A stretch of DNA of 12,906 nucleotides from Campylobacteraceae bacterium (GTDB taxonomy: Bacteria; Campylobacterota; Campylobacteria; Campylobacterales; Sulfurovaceae): the NCBI GenBank assembly GCA_027022775.1, contig JALVXO010000089.1, forward strand, positions 1 through 12,906, given 5' to 3'. A program made the position numbers and the translations under genes. Below the pieces are notes generated by a model that saw only the letters and a program-made list of their open reading frames with translations, had not been told where the DNA came from and did no database searches. Shown in pieces: positions 1-5,967 of this stretch (position 1 is its first letter; each line of letters begins with the position of its first letter).

Positions 1-338
1 AACACATGGTTTTGGTAATGCGCTTTGTTGCGTTCGAGTGTGTGTTTCCGTATTGTGGCAGCTTGCAAAACGAAATACTCCTGCGCCAACTCGTCAAGGG
101 TCCACTCTTTCTCTTCATAGGGCGGTATCACATTATCCAGCAGTGAAGCGGCGATATCGGGAATGAGGGTGCGTTTGACTTCGATGATGCCTTCTTTGGA
201 CGCCAAAATATCGGTCGATCGTCTGATACGTTTGCCCTCGAAGTAAAAGTCGATATAGAGCTTGCCCGATTCCGGACGGGTTTTGATGGTAAATTTGATA
301 CCGCTGTAGTTGTATTTGACCGCTTTGAGTTTAGCCAT
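1..338 (-). CDS. int: Tyrosine-type site-specific integrase, N-terminal part (runs off window)
   Basis: This is the first 112 codons of a tyrosine recombinase; the catalytic domain (R...HxxR...Y) lies beyond the left edge and cannot be checked. Residues about 8-65 look like the arm-type DNA-binding domain of phage/ICE integrases, with the strand pattern GKLYIDFYFEGKRIRRSTD. Residues about 80-112 start a SAM-like core-binding domain (TLDELAQEYF...). The ATG at 338 is preceded by AAAGG with a 6-nt spacer and overlaps the stop of the HTH gene upstream by 8 bp, so the two are translationally linked. Known role of the family: integration and excision of an element at an att site. It sits last in a long transfer operon, which would tie excision to expression of transfer genes (inference). 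The att site is expected outside the window. Confidence 0.82.
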   Translation of the reverse strand, partial: MAKLKAVKYNYSGIKFTIKTRPESGKLYIDFYFEGKRIRRSTDILASKEGIIEVKRTLIPDIAASLLDNVIPPYEEKEWTLDELAQEYFVLQAATIRKHTLERNKAHYQNHV

Positions 339-690
339 TGTTTGCCTTTTTGATGCCTGCTACGATCCGTTTTGCCGTTGGATTGATCGCTTCGGTTTTG
401 GGAGCCGGCGGTTTGGGTTGCTGCTTGGGTCTTCGGCGTTCGGGGTGGCGTTTGAACTCGATGATCGCATCGGGGATAAACACCAGCCGTTTGCCCTGGC
501 GGTAGTAGTGTTCCCCTTCGACAAAGATCCCTTTGCGTACCCATCCTTCAATGGTGCGAGGGGAGACACCCAAAAAGGTAGCCACCTGCTTGCTGCCGGT
601 CAGAGAGCTGAGGACAATCCGCAGCAGCTCCTTTTGATCCCGCATCTCCTGCAAAATGTTCTTGAGTGTATTTTCCAGTTCTTCAAACAT
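331..690 (-). CDS. Excisionase-like helix-turn-helix protein
   Basis: A 119-aa protein. Residues 1-30 form a charged amphipathic helix, possibly a dimer-forming coil. Residues about 34-80 match the MerR/excisionase HTH_17 pattern (SKQVATFLGVSPRTIEGWVR, then a wing-like segment ending LVFIPDAIIEFKRH). The C-terminal 40 residues are basic and proline-rich (RRRPKQQPKPPAPK), suited to DNA binding. It overlaps the TraJ-like gene upstream by 8 bp and the integrase downstream by 8 bp. An HTH_17 protein directly before an integrase is usually a recombination directionality factor, which is why excisionase is preferred; a transcription regulator is the alternative. SD AAAAGG lies 7 nt before the ATG. 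Confidence 0.68.
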   Translation of the reverse strand: MFEELENTLKNILQEMRDQKELLRIVLSSLTGSKQVATFLGVSPRTIEGWVRKGIFVEGEHYYRQGKRLVFIPDAIIEFKRHPERRRPKQQPKPPAPKTEAINPTAKRIVAGIKKANNG

Positions 691-1093
691 TCTTTTGCCT
701 TTTGACGCTTTTCATCAGCTGCGCGGCGATTTGGAGGAGATCGCCTTGCCGCTGTTCGATGGCATTCACCAACTCTTCGACGGTTTCATAGTCCCTTTCG
801 CCCAGTTTCGCCGATGCTTTGCAATCCTCACTCTTTGCAAGCCAAAGTTTAAAAAGCCCTCCGAGTCGCCCCAGGTCGGCTTTGGCTTGAAGAAGCTTAT
901 CTATCGCATACTGATCCACCAGGGAGTGAAGCGGATAGTTTAGTACTGCTTTGCGGATGTAGGTGCCCGTACGGTGCGGATACCCTGCCATTGCCGCTTT
1001 TTGGCGTATGCGTACTTTCTCTTCTTCGCTCACACGGATCATGATATGCGCCTGACGCTTGCGTGATTCGGATCGTTTAGGCTTGGCACCCAT
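683..1093 (-). CDS. traJ: TraJ-like relaxosome / oriT-binding protein
   Basis: A 136-aa protein starting at the ATG at 1093, chosen because AAGGA lies 7 nt upstream; a TTG at 1120 in the same frame is a poorer start. Residues about 15-55 form a ribbon-helix-helix-like DNA-binding region (IMIRVSEEEKVRIRQKAAMAG). Residues 71-86 contain KADLGRLGGLFKLWL, which closely matches the signature of RP4 TraJ (DLGRLGGLLKLWL, from memory), and the remaining helix (EELVNAIEQRQGDLL) also follows TraJ. Known role: TraJ binds the inverted-repeat arm beside nic and recruits the TraI relaxase. The gene overlaps the ParA-like gene by 17 bp and the HTH gene by 8 bp. In RP4 traJ lies next to oriT, whereas here the best oriT is near 12.6 kb, so the relaxosome genes are split. 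MobC-type accessory proteins are the alternative family. Confidence 0.83.
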   Translation of the reverse strand: MGAKPKRSESRKRQAHIMIRVSEEEKVRIRQKAAMAGYPHRTGTYIRKAVLNYPLHSLVDQYAIDKLLQAKADLGRLGGLFKLWLAKSEDCKASAKLGERDYETVEELVNAIEQRQGDLLQIAAQLMKSVKRQKNV

Positions 1094-1841
1094 TGCCGAT
1101 TCCTTTTTCGATCGACTCAAACGCCGGTATCAGCACCTTATCGACATACTCTTCGCTCTCGTCGAAGATCTGCAAAACGGTACTGATCCTGCCGATCTTG
1201 CGGTTATCATCGGCATCAAACGCCTCATCCAGCATCGTTTCCAACGCCTTTTTCCCCTCCAGATCAAAGGCGATCTCATAGATCGATTTTTTATTGCGCC
1301 GGCTCAGATCCACCACATCCGATTCGGTAAGGATCAGATAGTTGGCATCGGGGAACTTTTTGAAAAATTCACCGTATTGGAAGTGCAACCGCTTGGGGTT
1401 ACGGACACGCGATAGTGCGAAGATCACCGGTACACCGAAATCCTTGATCATCTCAAACGTCTTTTCGGCGTTTTTAAGATCTTGGTATCCTCCACTCATC
1501 GGAATGATAAAAAGATCGATCTTGCGGTAAAGCCGTGTCTTTTTCAATCCCTCAATGATCATCGTGGTGGTTTTATTACCGCCGACATCGATGACGATGT
1601 TTTGATCGTTGGGCACCAAAAGCGTGCTTTTAAGCACCTCCTCGATGTCGGTCCCGTCCCCGATCTCCACCTGGGAGGATTGGATCTTTGAGTTTGAGAA
1701 TGTTTCACTGTCTTTGTTCTCATCGTCAAACTCAATGAGATGCACTTCCTGCTTTTTTGCAAGGAATGAAGCTGCCGCCACTTGAAATGCCACGGTACTT
1801 TTGCTTGCACCGCCTTTTGTGTTTACTACTGCGATAGTCAT
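1077..1841 (-). CDS. ParA/MinD-family ATPase, TraL-like
   Basis: A 254-aa P-loop ATPase of the SIMIBI class. The deviant Walker A is at residues 9-16 (KGGASKST), with the signature lysine at 9 and catalytic lysine at 14; the usual glycine before the second lysine is serine. Walker B-like IVIDVGG lies at 82-88. The IDVGG form is closer to conjugative TraL (VIDNGA, from memory) than to partition ParA (VIDTPP). The gene lies between trbL/54-aa and traJ, and no parB-like partner is visible, so a role in the relaxosome or in delivering the transfer intermediate, as proposed for TraL and VirC1, is more likely than classic partition (inference). The ATG at 1841 has AAGGAG 8 nt upstream and overlaps the previous stop as ATGA. 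Partition remains possible if a parB lies outside the window. Confidence 0.85.
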   Translation of the reverse strand: MTIAVVNTKGGASKSTVAFQVAAASFLAKKQEVHLIEFDDENKDSETFSNSKIQSSQVEIGDGTDIEEVLKSTLLVPNDQNIVIDVGGNKTTTMIIEGLKKTRLYRKIDLFIIPMSGGYQDLKNAEKTFEMIKDFGVPVIFALSRVRNPKRLHFQYGEFFKKFPDANYLILTESDVVDLSRRNKKSIYEIAFDLEGKKALETMLDEAFDADDNRKIGRISTVLQIFDESEEYVDKVLIPAFESIEKGIGNGCQA

Positions 1842-2002
1842 TGTTTTTTCTCCTTGTGTTGTTTTTTGGTCTGCGCCGCTTTCCTCGGCACCTCTATAAC
1901 TTCGGCGTTGAGATAGCCTTGAGCGAAACGCTCCGCCGTTGCTCTATCTTCAAAGGTTTCGTAGTTGTTTTTGTCGCCGTTGAAGATCACTTTGTATTGC
2001 AT
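1838..2002 (-). CDS. Small 54-aa hypothetical protein
   Basis: A short gene of 54 codons that starts MQYKVIFNGDKNNYETFED and ends in a very basic tail (KKQHKEKKQ). It is real by context: its ATG overlaps the trbL stop as TGATG, its stop overlaps the ParA-like start as ATGA, and AAGGGGG lies 4 nt before the start. The N-terminal 40 residues suggest one strand-helix unit (YKVIF...FEDRATAERFAQGYL...AEVIEV). It has no membrane segment or signal peptide. Function is unknown. Its position between trbL and the ATPase suggests a small factor for mating-pair assembly or for the relaxosome. Confidence 0.7.
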   Translation of the reverse strand: MQYKVIFNGDKNNYETFEDRATAERFAQGYLNAEVIEVPRKAAQTKKQHKEKKQ

Positions 2003-3285
2003 CACGCCCCCTTGATCTCACCGGTACTGGAACCGCTTTTTAGTTGGCTCAGATCAAAGCCGTTGCGATCTTTGTTTGACGAGGAGGATCCGCCGTCTTT
2101 GGATCCCGATGTACTGCCGCCGCCTCCCGTTGCCAGGTTGACGGCTCCTTTGGCTGCGGCAAATCCCGCTTTGGCGACACCGCCGGCGACTTTGGAGGCT
2201 CCGATACCGCTGAGCTGCCCGGTACCTTGGTGGGCTTTGCCCATTGCGCCTTTCGCCGCACCGGTGAGTGCGCCGCCAATGCTTCCGGCAAGACCCGCGC
2301 CGGCGGCTCTACCGATGTTTGCCATTCTGCCGCCGCCTTCTCCCGCTGCGGCTGCCGCTTTAGCCGCGGCGAATCCTCCGCCGGCTGCGCCTTTTGCCAA
2401 TCCCGCCGCCACGCCGACGGTGGCTTGCTGGACGGTAGCGGCTGAACGCTGCATATAGCCGCTGATCACCGATCCGCCGCTGCTACCCATGCCGCTAAAG
2501 ATCCCGTCCACAAACCCTTCGACACCTTCGGCGATCTCTTTGATCACGATGACGGCAAAGAGCGTCATGGCAAGATCCTTGATCTTCGCGTCACTGCTAA
2601 GGGCGTTGCCCAGGATGATCAATCCCAGATCCACCACCAGGAGCATGAAGAGGTACTTCGCTCCGTAGCGGAAGATGTTTACAAAGGCGTTGATGGCGTA
2701 TTGGCGAGTCTGGGTAAAGGCACCAAAAGCGAAAAAGAGGCTGCTGCCGTAAAGCGATATGATCGAAAAGATATAGTTCTTGATGATCTGCCCCAATAGG
2801 ATAAAAAAGACCCCGGCACTGACGAGGATGATCAACGAGAGCAAAATCGCTTCGCCCGGTTTCCAGATGCTTGCCTTTTTCCAGAGCTTGATGACCATAT
2901 TGACGATCTTTTTAAACGCCTCATCCACATCCACCCCGCCGCCGACTTGCTGCGCCATCCAGGTGTAGCCTTGCAGGATCTTGCTAAGATCATAAGTGGC
3001 ATAGATCAGCCAGCTGAAAAAGCCGAAGATCAGCGTAATGCGGATCAGATCCGCCAGAACGCTACCCAGCTCGAAGTCCCCCTTGAGAAATTTCATCCCA
3101 AAGAGCAAGATCACCTCGAAAAACATCAGATAGCGCAAAACGCTCCAGCTGATATTGACGAATTGATCGTGCCAATGCACGATGGGGGTTTTCACCATCC
3201 GAATCACATCAGAAGGCATAATCGTCGAAGAGGCGGCGTAGATCGTCGCGCTGCCAAGCAGCAGTAAAATCAAAATCTTCTTCAT
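2002..3285 (-). CDS. trbL: P-type conjugative transfer protein TrbL (VirB6-like)
   Basis: A 427-aa polytopic inner-membrane protein from the ATG at 3285; a GTG one codon upstream is also possible, and the SD GGGAG fits both. It has an N-terminal signal-like helix (KKILILLLLGSATIYAASS), then about six hydrophobic segments near residues 45-68, 85-104, 147-168, 172-191, 210-230 and 240-260. A long Gly/Ala/Ser-rich low-complexity tail (about 285-427) is typical of TrbL. Known role: TrbL/VirB6 forms part of the inner-membrane channel of the type IV secretion system. It overlaps the 67-aa gene before it and the 54-aa gene after it. The order trbJ-trbK-(67 aa)-trbL matches the RP4 Tra2 order apart from the small insertion. 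Confidence 0.87.
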   Translation of the reverse strand: MKKILILLLLGSATIYAASSTIMPSDVIRMVKTPIVHWHDQFVNISWSVLRYLMFFEVILLFGMKFLKGDFELGSVLADLIRITLIFGFFSWLIYATYDLSKILQGYTWMAQQVGGGVDVDEAFKKIVNMVIKLWKKASIWKPGEAILLSLIILVSAGVFFILLGQIIKNYIFSIISLYGSSLFFAFGAFTQTRQYAINAFVNIFRYGAKYLFMLLVVDLGLIILGNALSSDAKIKDLAMTLFAVIVIKEIAEGVEGFVDGIFSGMGSSGGSVISGYMQRSAATVQQATVGVAAGLAKGAAGGGFAAAKAAAAAGEGGGRMANIGRAAGAGLAGSIGGALTGAAKGAMGKAHQGTGQLSGIGASKVAGGVAKAGFAAAKGAVNLATGGGGSTSGSKDGGSSSSNKDRNGFDLSQLKSGSSTGEIKGA

Positions 3286-3488
3286 CACTCACGCTCCCTC
3301 GCCGCTCTTCTCCGGCGATAACTCCAGTTGGCATAGCCGATGATGAGTGCGCCCACTATCAACATCATCCAATCCCCCAGGCTTGAGGGCTGCGCTTTGA
3401 GGCGTAACAGCGCATAGGCAATGATCCAGGAGGCGATAAAGACCTGGACGATATTCTCGACGGTTTTTGAAAACTCTTTGCTTGTCAT
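3285..3488 (-). CDS. Small two-TM membrane protein between trbK and trbL
   Basis: A 67-aa protein from the ATG at 3488. The longer upstream reading in this frame is basic nonsense that overlaps the lipoprotein gene, and was discarded. Two hydrophobic segments are visible, VQVFIASWIIAYALLRL (about 15-31) and WMMLIVGALIIGYANW (about 41-56), followed by a very basic end (RRRRAARERE), so both ends should face the cytoplasm with a short periplasmic hairpin. The AGGCGG upstream is a fair SD. The stop overlaps the trbL start. The family is not recognised; it may assist TrbL folding or entry exclusion. Confidence 0.7.
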   Translation of the reverse strand: MTSKEFSKTVENIVQVFIASWIIAYALLRLKAQPSSLGDWMMLIVGALIIGYANWSYRRRRAARERE

Positions 3489-3498
3489 CACATTCCGC

Positions 3499-3687
3499 CT
3501 AAAACATCGGCATCTTCTTGCCGCCGCCTTCGGGGAGCAAATCGCTGTCCATCGCCTTTGCCGCCTCGGATCGTTGGGCATCGATGCTTGTTTGGTTGTG
3601 TTCGCCCCTTTGTGCTTTGCTCTTGCCGTTGCAGCCGGTTAGTGCCAGTGCCAGGACGATAAACGCCAAAATGGAAATTCTCTTCAT
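3499..3687 (-). CDS. trbK: TrbK-like entry-exclusion lipoprotein
   Basis: A 62-aa protein with a type II signal peptide (MKRISILAFIVLALALTGC), lipobox LTGC and lipidated Cys19. The mature part is only about 44 residues and hydrophilic. The call rests on size, lipobox and position directly after trbJ, which is where RP4 carries trbK, the entry-exclusion lipoprotein; sequence similarity alone would not prove it. An excellent SD (AAGGAGG, 6 nt before the ATG) overlaps the region just after the trbJ stop. The odd feature is the C-terminal end: residues 44-56, KAMDSDLLPEGGG, are identical to the end of TrbJ, and both proteins end in a Pro-x-Phe tail. Confidence 0.72.
   Translation of the reverse strand: MKRISILAFIVLALALTGCNGKSKAQRGEHNQTSIDAQRSEAAKAMDSDLLPEGGGKKMPMF
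3521..3560. repeat. Direct repeat copy 1 (3' end of trbK-like gene)
   Basis: This 40-bp stretch is repeated at 3721-3760, exactly 200 bp away, in the same orientation and the same reading frame. The differences inside the coding motif fall mainly at third codon positions, and both copies encode KAMDSDLLPEGGG. The pattern points to an old in-frame duplication or gene conversion between the ends of two adjacent genes, held by selection on the protein. Confidence 0.85.
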
Positions 3688-3698
3688 TGTTTGCCTCC

Positions 3699-4508
3699 TT
3701 AAAATCCGGGCAGCTCATGCCCGCCACCTTCGGGGAGCAAGTCGCTGTCCATCGCTTTGATCTGCGCCTGACGCGCCGCCTCGGTGTCGTTCTGCTGAGC
3801 GATCCACTCCGCTTGCAGGTTGGCTTGGGTCATGACGGTCTTTTGAAGCTTCTGGATCGACTGGGTTTGATGGTATGCCAGCTGATTGGCTACCGCTATC
3901 GCCGCCTCTGTGCCTTTCGCGCTGTTCATCGCTTGCCGCAAACGCCCCATAAACTGCTGATCGTTATGCAAGTCGCGTTCCTGGATACCCAGTGCCTTCA
4001 GAGCGTTCAGAGCGGTATCTTTGGTGGTTTGAAAGATCTGCTTGTACTGCGCCGAAAAATCAAGATTCCCGCCCTGGGCTTGCCGGAGATACTGATCGTA
4101 GCCTTTGAAGGATTGCTGGAAGCGTTGGTTGATATTCGCCGCTGTGTAGGCGATAGCCTGCCCTTGCTCCAGTGATTGCTTCATCTGCTGCGCCATGTTG
4201 AGGAAGTTTTGCTTCATATTTTCGGGGAGTTGCCCGATGTTGTTCACCATCATTCGCAAGCCCATGATCTTGCGCTGCCACTCCTGCCATTGGGTTTGCC
4301 ACTGGAGCAGTTGGGTATAGTACTGCTGGAGTTGTGTTGTGTACTGTTGGAACTGCTTTGCGGTTTGTGCCGCCAGTTCACCGTTGTTTAGAATCTGGGT
4401 AAATTCGGTTGCGCCGGTGAAATTAACTCCGCCGGCACCGGCTTGAGTGGTGAAAAGCATTGCTGCTGCCGCTGCCGAAATTCCAAATTTTTTGATTGTG
4501 TGTTTCAT
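3699..4508 (-). CDS. trbJ: P-type conjugative transfer protein TrbJ (VirB5-like)
   Basis: A 269-aa exported protein from the ATG at 4508, with SD AGGAG 7 nt upstream; the reading frame is open much further upstream but lacks a start signal and overlaps the preceding gene. It has a Sec signal peptide (MKHTIKKFGISAAAAAMLF...AGA, about 24 residues). The mature protein is Gln-rich and helical with short repeats (QFQQYTTQLQQYYTQLLQWQTQWQEWQ), as in the TrbJ family. Known role: TrbJ/VirB5 is a minor pilus-tip or adhesion component of the type IV secretion system. The last 19 residues carry KAMDSDLLPEGGG followed by HELPGF, a tail shared with the lipoprotein encoded just downstream. The gap to that gene is only 11 bp. 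Confidence 0.88.
   Translation of the reverse strand: MKHTIKKFGISAAAAAMLFTTQAGAGGVNFTGATEFTQILNNGELAAQTAKQFQQYTTQLQQYYTQLLQWQTQWQEWQRKIMGLRMMVNNIGQLPENMKQNFLNMAQQMKQSLEQGQAIAYTAANINQRFQQSFKGYDQYLRQAQGGNLDFSAQYKQIFQTTKDTALNALKALGIQERDLHNDQQFMGRLRQAMNSAKGTEAAIAVANQLAYHQTQSIQKLQKTVMTQANLQAEWIAQQNDTEAARQAQIKAMDSDLLPEGGGHELPGF
3721..3760. repeat. Direct repeat copy 2 (3' end of trbJ)
   Basis: Partner of the repeat at 3521-3560. It covers the shared C-terminal motif of TrbJ, with the central run TTCGGGGAGCAA unchanged and changes at synonymous positions on either side. Confidence 0.85.
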
Positions 4509-4534
4509 CGTTTTACTCCTTATTGTTTGATGAA

Positions 4535-4813
4535 TCAAAGCTCTAAAACGGGAGCCAAACTCTGAGCCGTCTGCCTGATGGCTTGTAGCCGCATCTCCGC
4601 ACGCTCCAGCGCGATCAAAAGCGCATCTGCACCGTTGACGGGTGTGGATTCGTTCTGCATCAGATGATCCGCCAGCCGTGACCGTGCCGGATCCAGCTCT
4701 TTGTTGGTGTCGAGAAGCTCCTGTGCCTCTGACTCCTCCAGTTGCAAGATGGAGCAAAACGCTGCCGTCTCACCTTGTAAGAACGCCAAAAATTCATTTG
4801 CCTTGATTTTCAT
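4535..4813 (-). CDS. Hypothetical 92-aa protein upstream of trbJ
   Basis: An acidic, helix-rich, soluble protein (MKIKANEFLAFLQGETAAF... ending TAQSLAPVLEL) that I do not recognise. It has no signal peptide or TM segment. The start is firm: a full SD (AAGGAGG) lies 10 nt before the ATG at 4813, and the start overlaps the stop of the replication-type gene as ATGA. It is followed after 26 bp by trbJ, so it may belong functionally to either neighbour. Confidence 0.68.
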   Translation of the reverse strand: MKIKANEFLAFLQGETAAFCSILQLEESEAQELLDTNKELDPARSRLADHLMQNESTPVNGADALLIALERAEMRLQAIRQTAQSLAPVLEL

Positions 4814-5586
4814 TGGTTGATTGCCTCCTTGGTTTGGTTTAGGATGGGGAGTTCGCCACGCAATGCCAACTCATAGAGACCCGCCCAGATCTCTTTGGCT
4901 CTGGTGCCGGGAAAGGTTTTTCCGCTGAGTCGATCGTAGAGCATCCCATCACTGCTAATGGCGATTTCCACTTTTTCATTGGAGTATCTATCCTGGGTAA
5001 TCCCTATGGATTCGTTCGCATAAGTTCCTCGCATGTAGTTGACAAAGGACTCTTGAGTAGACAAAAATTCGGGTAGTGGATTTATAGAGAGAGTTTGTAT
5101 ATTTAATTTATTAGTTAGTTTATTAGTTATATTAGTTAGTTGTTCGGCGTAGGTTGAACCATCGTTTAACGTAGGTTGACTTGAGTCGTCTTGACTAAGC
5201 TTTTTCAGCTCCTCTATTTGCTGCTCTGCTTTGAGTTTACGGGCTAAGGCACTTTTCTTACCCATAAGCTTGTAATGCTCCAGCTTTTGCAAATATGGCT
5301 GCAAGGCTTTTACTTGCGCCGGTGAGAAAAATTGCTCTACAGGATCGATCTCGAAAAGATCATATTGGGTTATGACCAACTGGATTTTTTGGATGGATGT
5401 TCCAAAATCATCAGCCAGTATGTCGATGTCTGCCAGGGGATAGCGAAAGTCTTTTTGCTCTGCTAGTGCCTCAAGGATCATGAAGTAGATCGCGTAAAAC
5501 TCGATACCAAGCTGGAGCCGTCCTTTCTTGATTTTTCGGTCATTCCGTGCATTAAGGTAGTGTGGGAAGTGCTTTATTTTCGACAT
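4810..5586 (-). CDS. Replication-type protein with Lin1244/Lin1753 (DUF4373-like) N-terminal domain
   Basis: A 258-aa protein. The first 90 or so residues (KIKHFPHYLNARNDRKIKKG..., YAIYFMILEALAEQ, ...DFGTSIQKIQLVI...DLFEID) fit the Lin1244/Lin1753-like winged-helix domain found in phage and plasmid replication initiators. Residues 105-135 are a charged helix. A low-complexity Asn/Thr linker (LTNITNKLTNKLNIQTLS, about 148-165) is followed by a C-terminal segment of about 85 residues. The linker is encoded by a very AT-rich tract beside iteron-like repeats, listed separately. The likely role is initiating replication of the excised element or a plasmid form (inference). It overlaps the HTH gene upstream as TAATG; SD AAAGGA lies 6 nt before the ATG. 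Confidence 0.7.
   Translation of the reverse strand: MSKIKHFPHYLNARNDRKIKKGRLQLGIEFYAIYFMILEALAEQKDFRYPLADIDILADDFGTSIQKIQLVITQYDLFEIDPVEQFFSPAQVKALQPYLQKLEHYKLMGKKSALARKLKAEQQIEELKKLSQDDSSQPTLNDGSTYAEQLTNITNKLTNKLNIQTLSINPLPEFLSTQESFVNYMRGTYANESIGITQDRYSNEKVEIAISSDGMLYDRLSGKTFPGTRAKEIWAGLYELALRGELPILNQTKEAINQ
5091..5179. other. Possible internal replication origin: AT-rich tract plus iteron-like repeats
   Basis: Inside the DUF4373-like gene, 5091-5140 has about 16% GC and is built of repeated TTAGTTA/TATTAGTTA units. Directly beside it the 10-mer CGTAGGTTGA occurs twice in the same orientation (5148-5157 and 5170-5179), 22 bp apart, about two helical turns. Since 22 is not a multiple of three, the copies are read in different codon frames, so the repeat is not explained by protein repetition. 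Iterons next to an AT-rich region within the initiator gene is the lambda O plan. Only two repeats are clear, so this is a hypothesis. Confidence 0.42.
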
Positions 5587-5786
5587 TACGCATCCTTTGG
5601 CTTTGCTTTTCTCATATTCTTATTGAGATATTCGAGGATCCACTCTTTCTTATATAAAACCCTCGTTCCCACCTTGGTATATGTCAACTTTCGCTTTGCA
5701 CGCAAGTTGTTCTGTGTTGTGATAGGAATAGGTGGTAAATCAGCCATGCCACGTGCCAATTCGTCCGGGGTGATCCACTGAGGCAT
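5586..5786 (-). CDS. Small HTH DNA-binding protein (AlpA/excisionase-like)
   Basis: A 66-aa protein, first gene of the leftward operon. Its core (WITPDELARGMADLP..TTQNNLRAKRKLTYTKVGTRVLYKKEWILEYL) follows the HTH_17 pattern: a recognition helix region, then a short wing with a Tyr-Lys-Val-Gly turn, and a final helix. Proteins of this kind act as Xis/AlpA-type regulators or architectural factors. A good SD (AAGGAG, 5 nt before ATG 5786) is visible. Because it leads the operon and faces a divergent gene, it may control the intergenic region. A second HTH_17 protein sits near the operon's end, so one may be regulator and the other excisionase. Confidence 0.66.
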   Translation of the reverse strand: MPQWITPDELARGMADLPPIPITTQNNLRAKRKLTYTKVGTRVLYKKEWILEYLNKNMRKAKPKDA

Positions 5787-5967
5787 CGAAACTCCTTATG
5801 TATATCTTTTTTGATACATTCTTATAAAAGTACGTCGAAAAGGTTTAAATACGATACAAATCATGCCGTGTTTTATCTTAATTGTCAATACTAATTCATA
5901 CCTTTTTTACCGAATTTCATTTTTTTTAGCCCAATGAGGTATAATTCTGATAGTAAAGGAGTGTATT
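5787..5967. promoter_or_regulatory. Divergent intergenic control region with operator-like repeats
   Basis: A 181-bp AT-rich gap between two divergent genes. GATACA occurs at 5813-5818 and 5853-5858, exactly 40 bp apart. An inverted copy, TGTATA at 5799-5804, gives an ATGTAT/ATACAT pair (5798-5803, 5814-5819) right before the SD of the HTH gene. This is a plausible operator for autoregulation. For the leftward operon the best -10 is TATAAG (complement of 5821-5826), but no convincing -35 was found. Confidence 0.45.
5940..5945 (+). promoter_or_regulatory. -10 box of the rightward promoter
   Basis: A perfect TATAAT with a T-run (5920-5927) about 13 bp upstream and no clear -35, as is usual for sigma-70 promoters in Campylobacterota. 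It lies 22 bp before the TTG start of the 356-aa gene, leaving a very short leader that contains the SD AAAGGAG (5955-5961). Confidence 0.62.

Noticed and set aside
1838..2002. 54-aa gene as an antitoxin
   Set aside because: No toxin-like partner is adjacent; overlaps show it belongs to the transfer operon.
1841..2458. Long plus-strand open frame with a proline/alanine-rich product
   Set aside because: It is the antisense of the GC-rich Gly/Ala tail of trbL and of the 54-aa gene; no SD, and the composition is that of a shadow frame.
4509..4757. Extended N-terminus of TrbJ (352 aa)
   Set aside because: The extra residues do not look like a protein, would hide the signal peptide, and overlap the well-supported 92-aa gene; AGGAG before ATG 4508 marks the real start.
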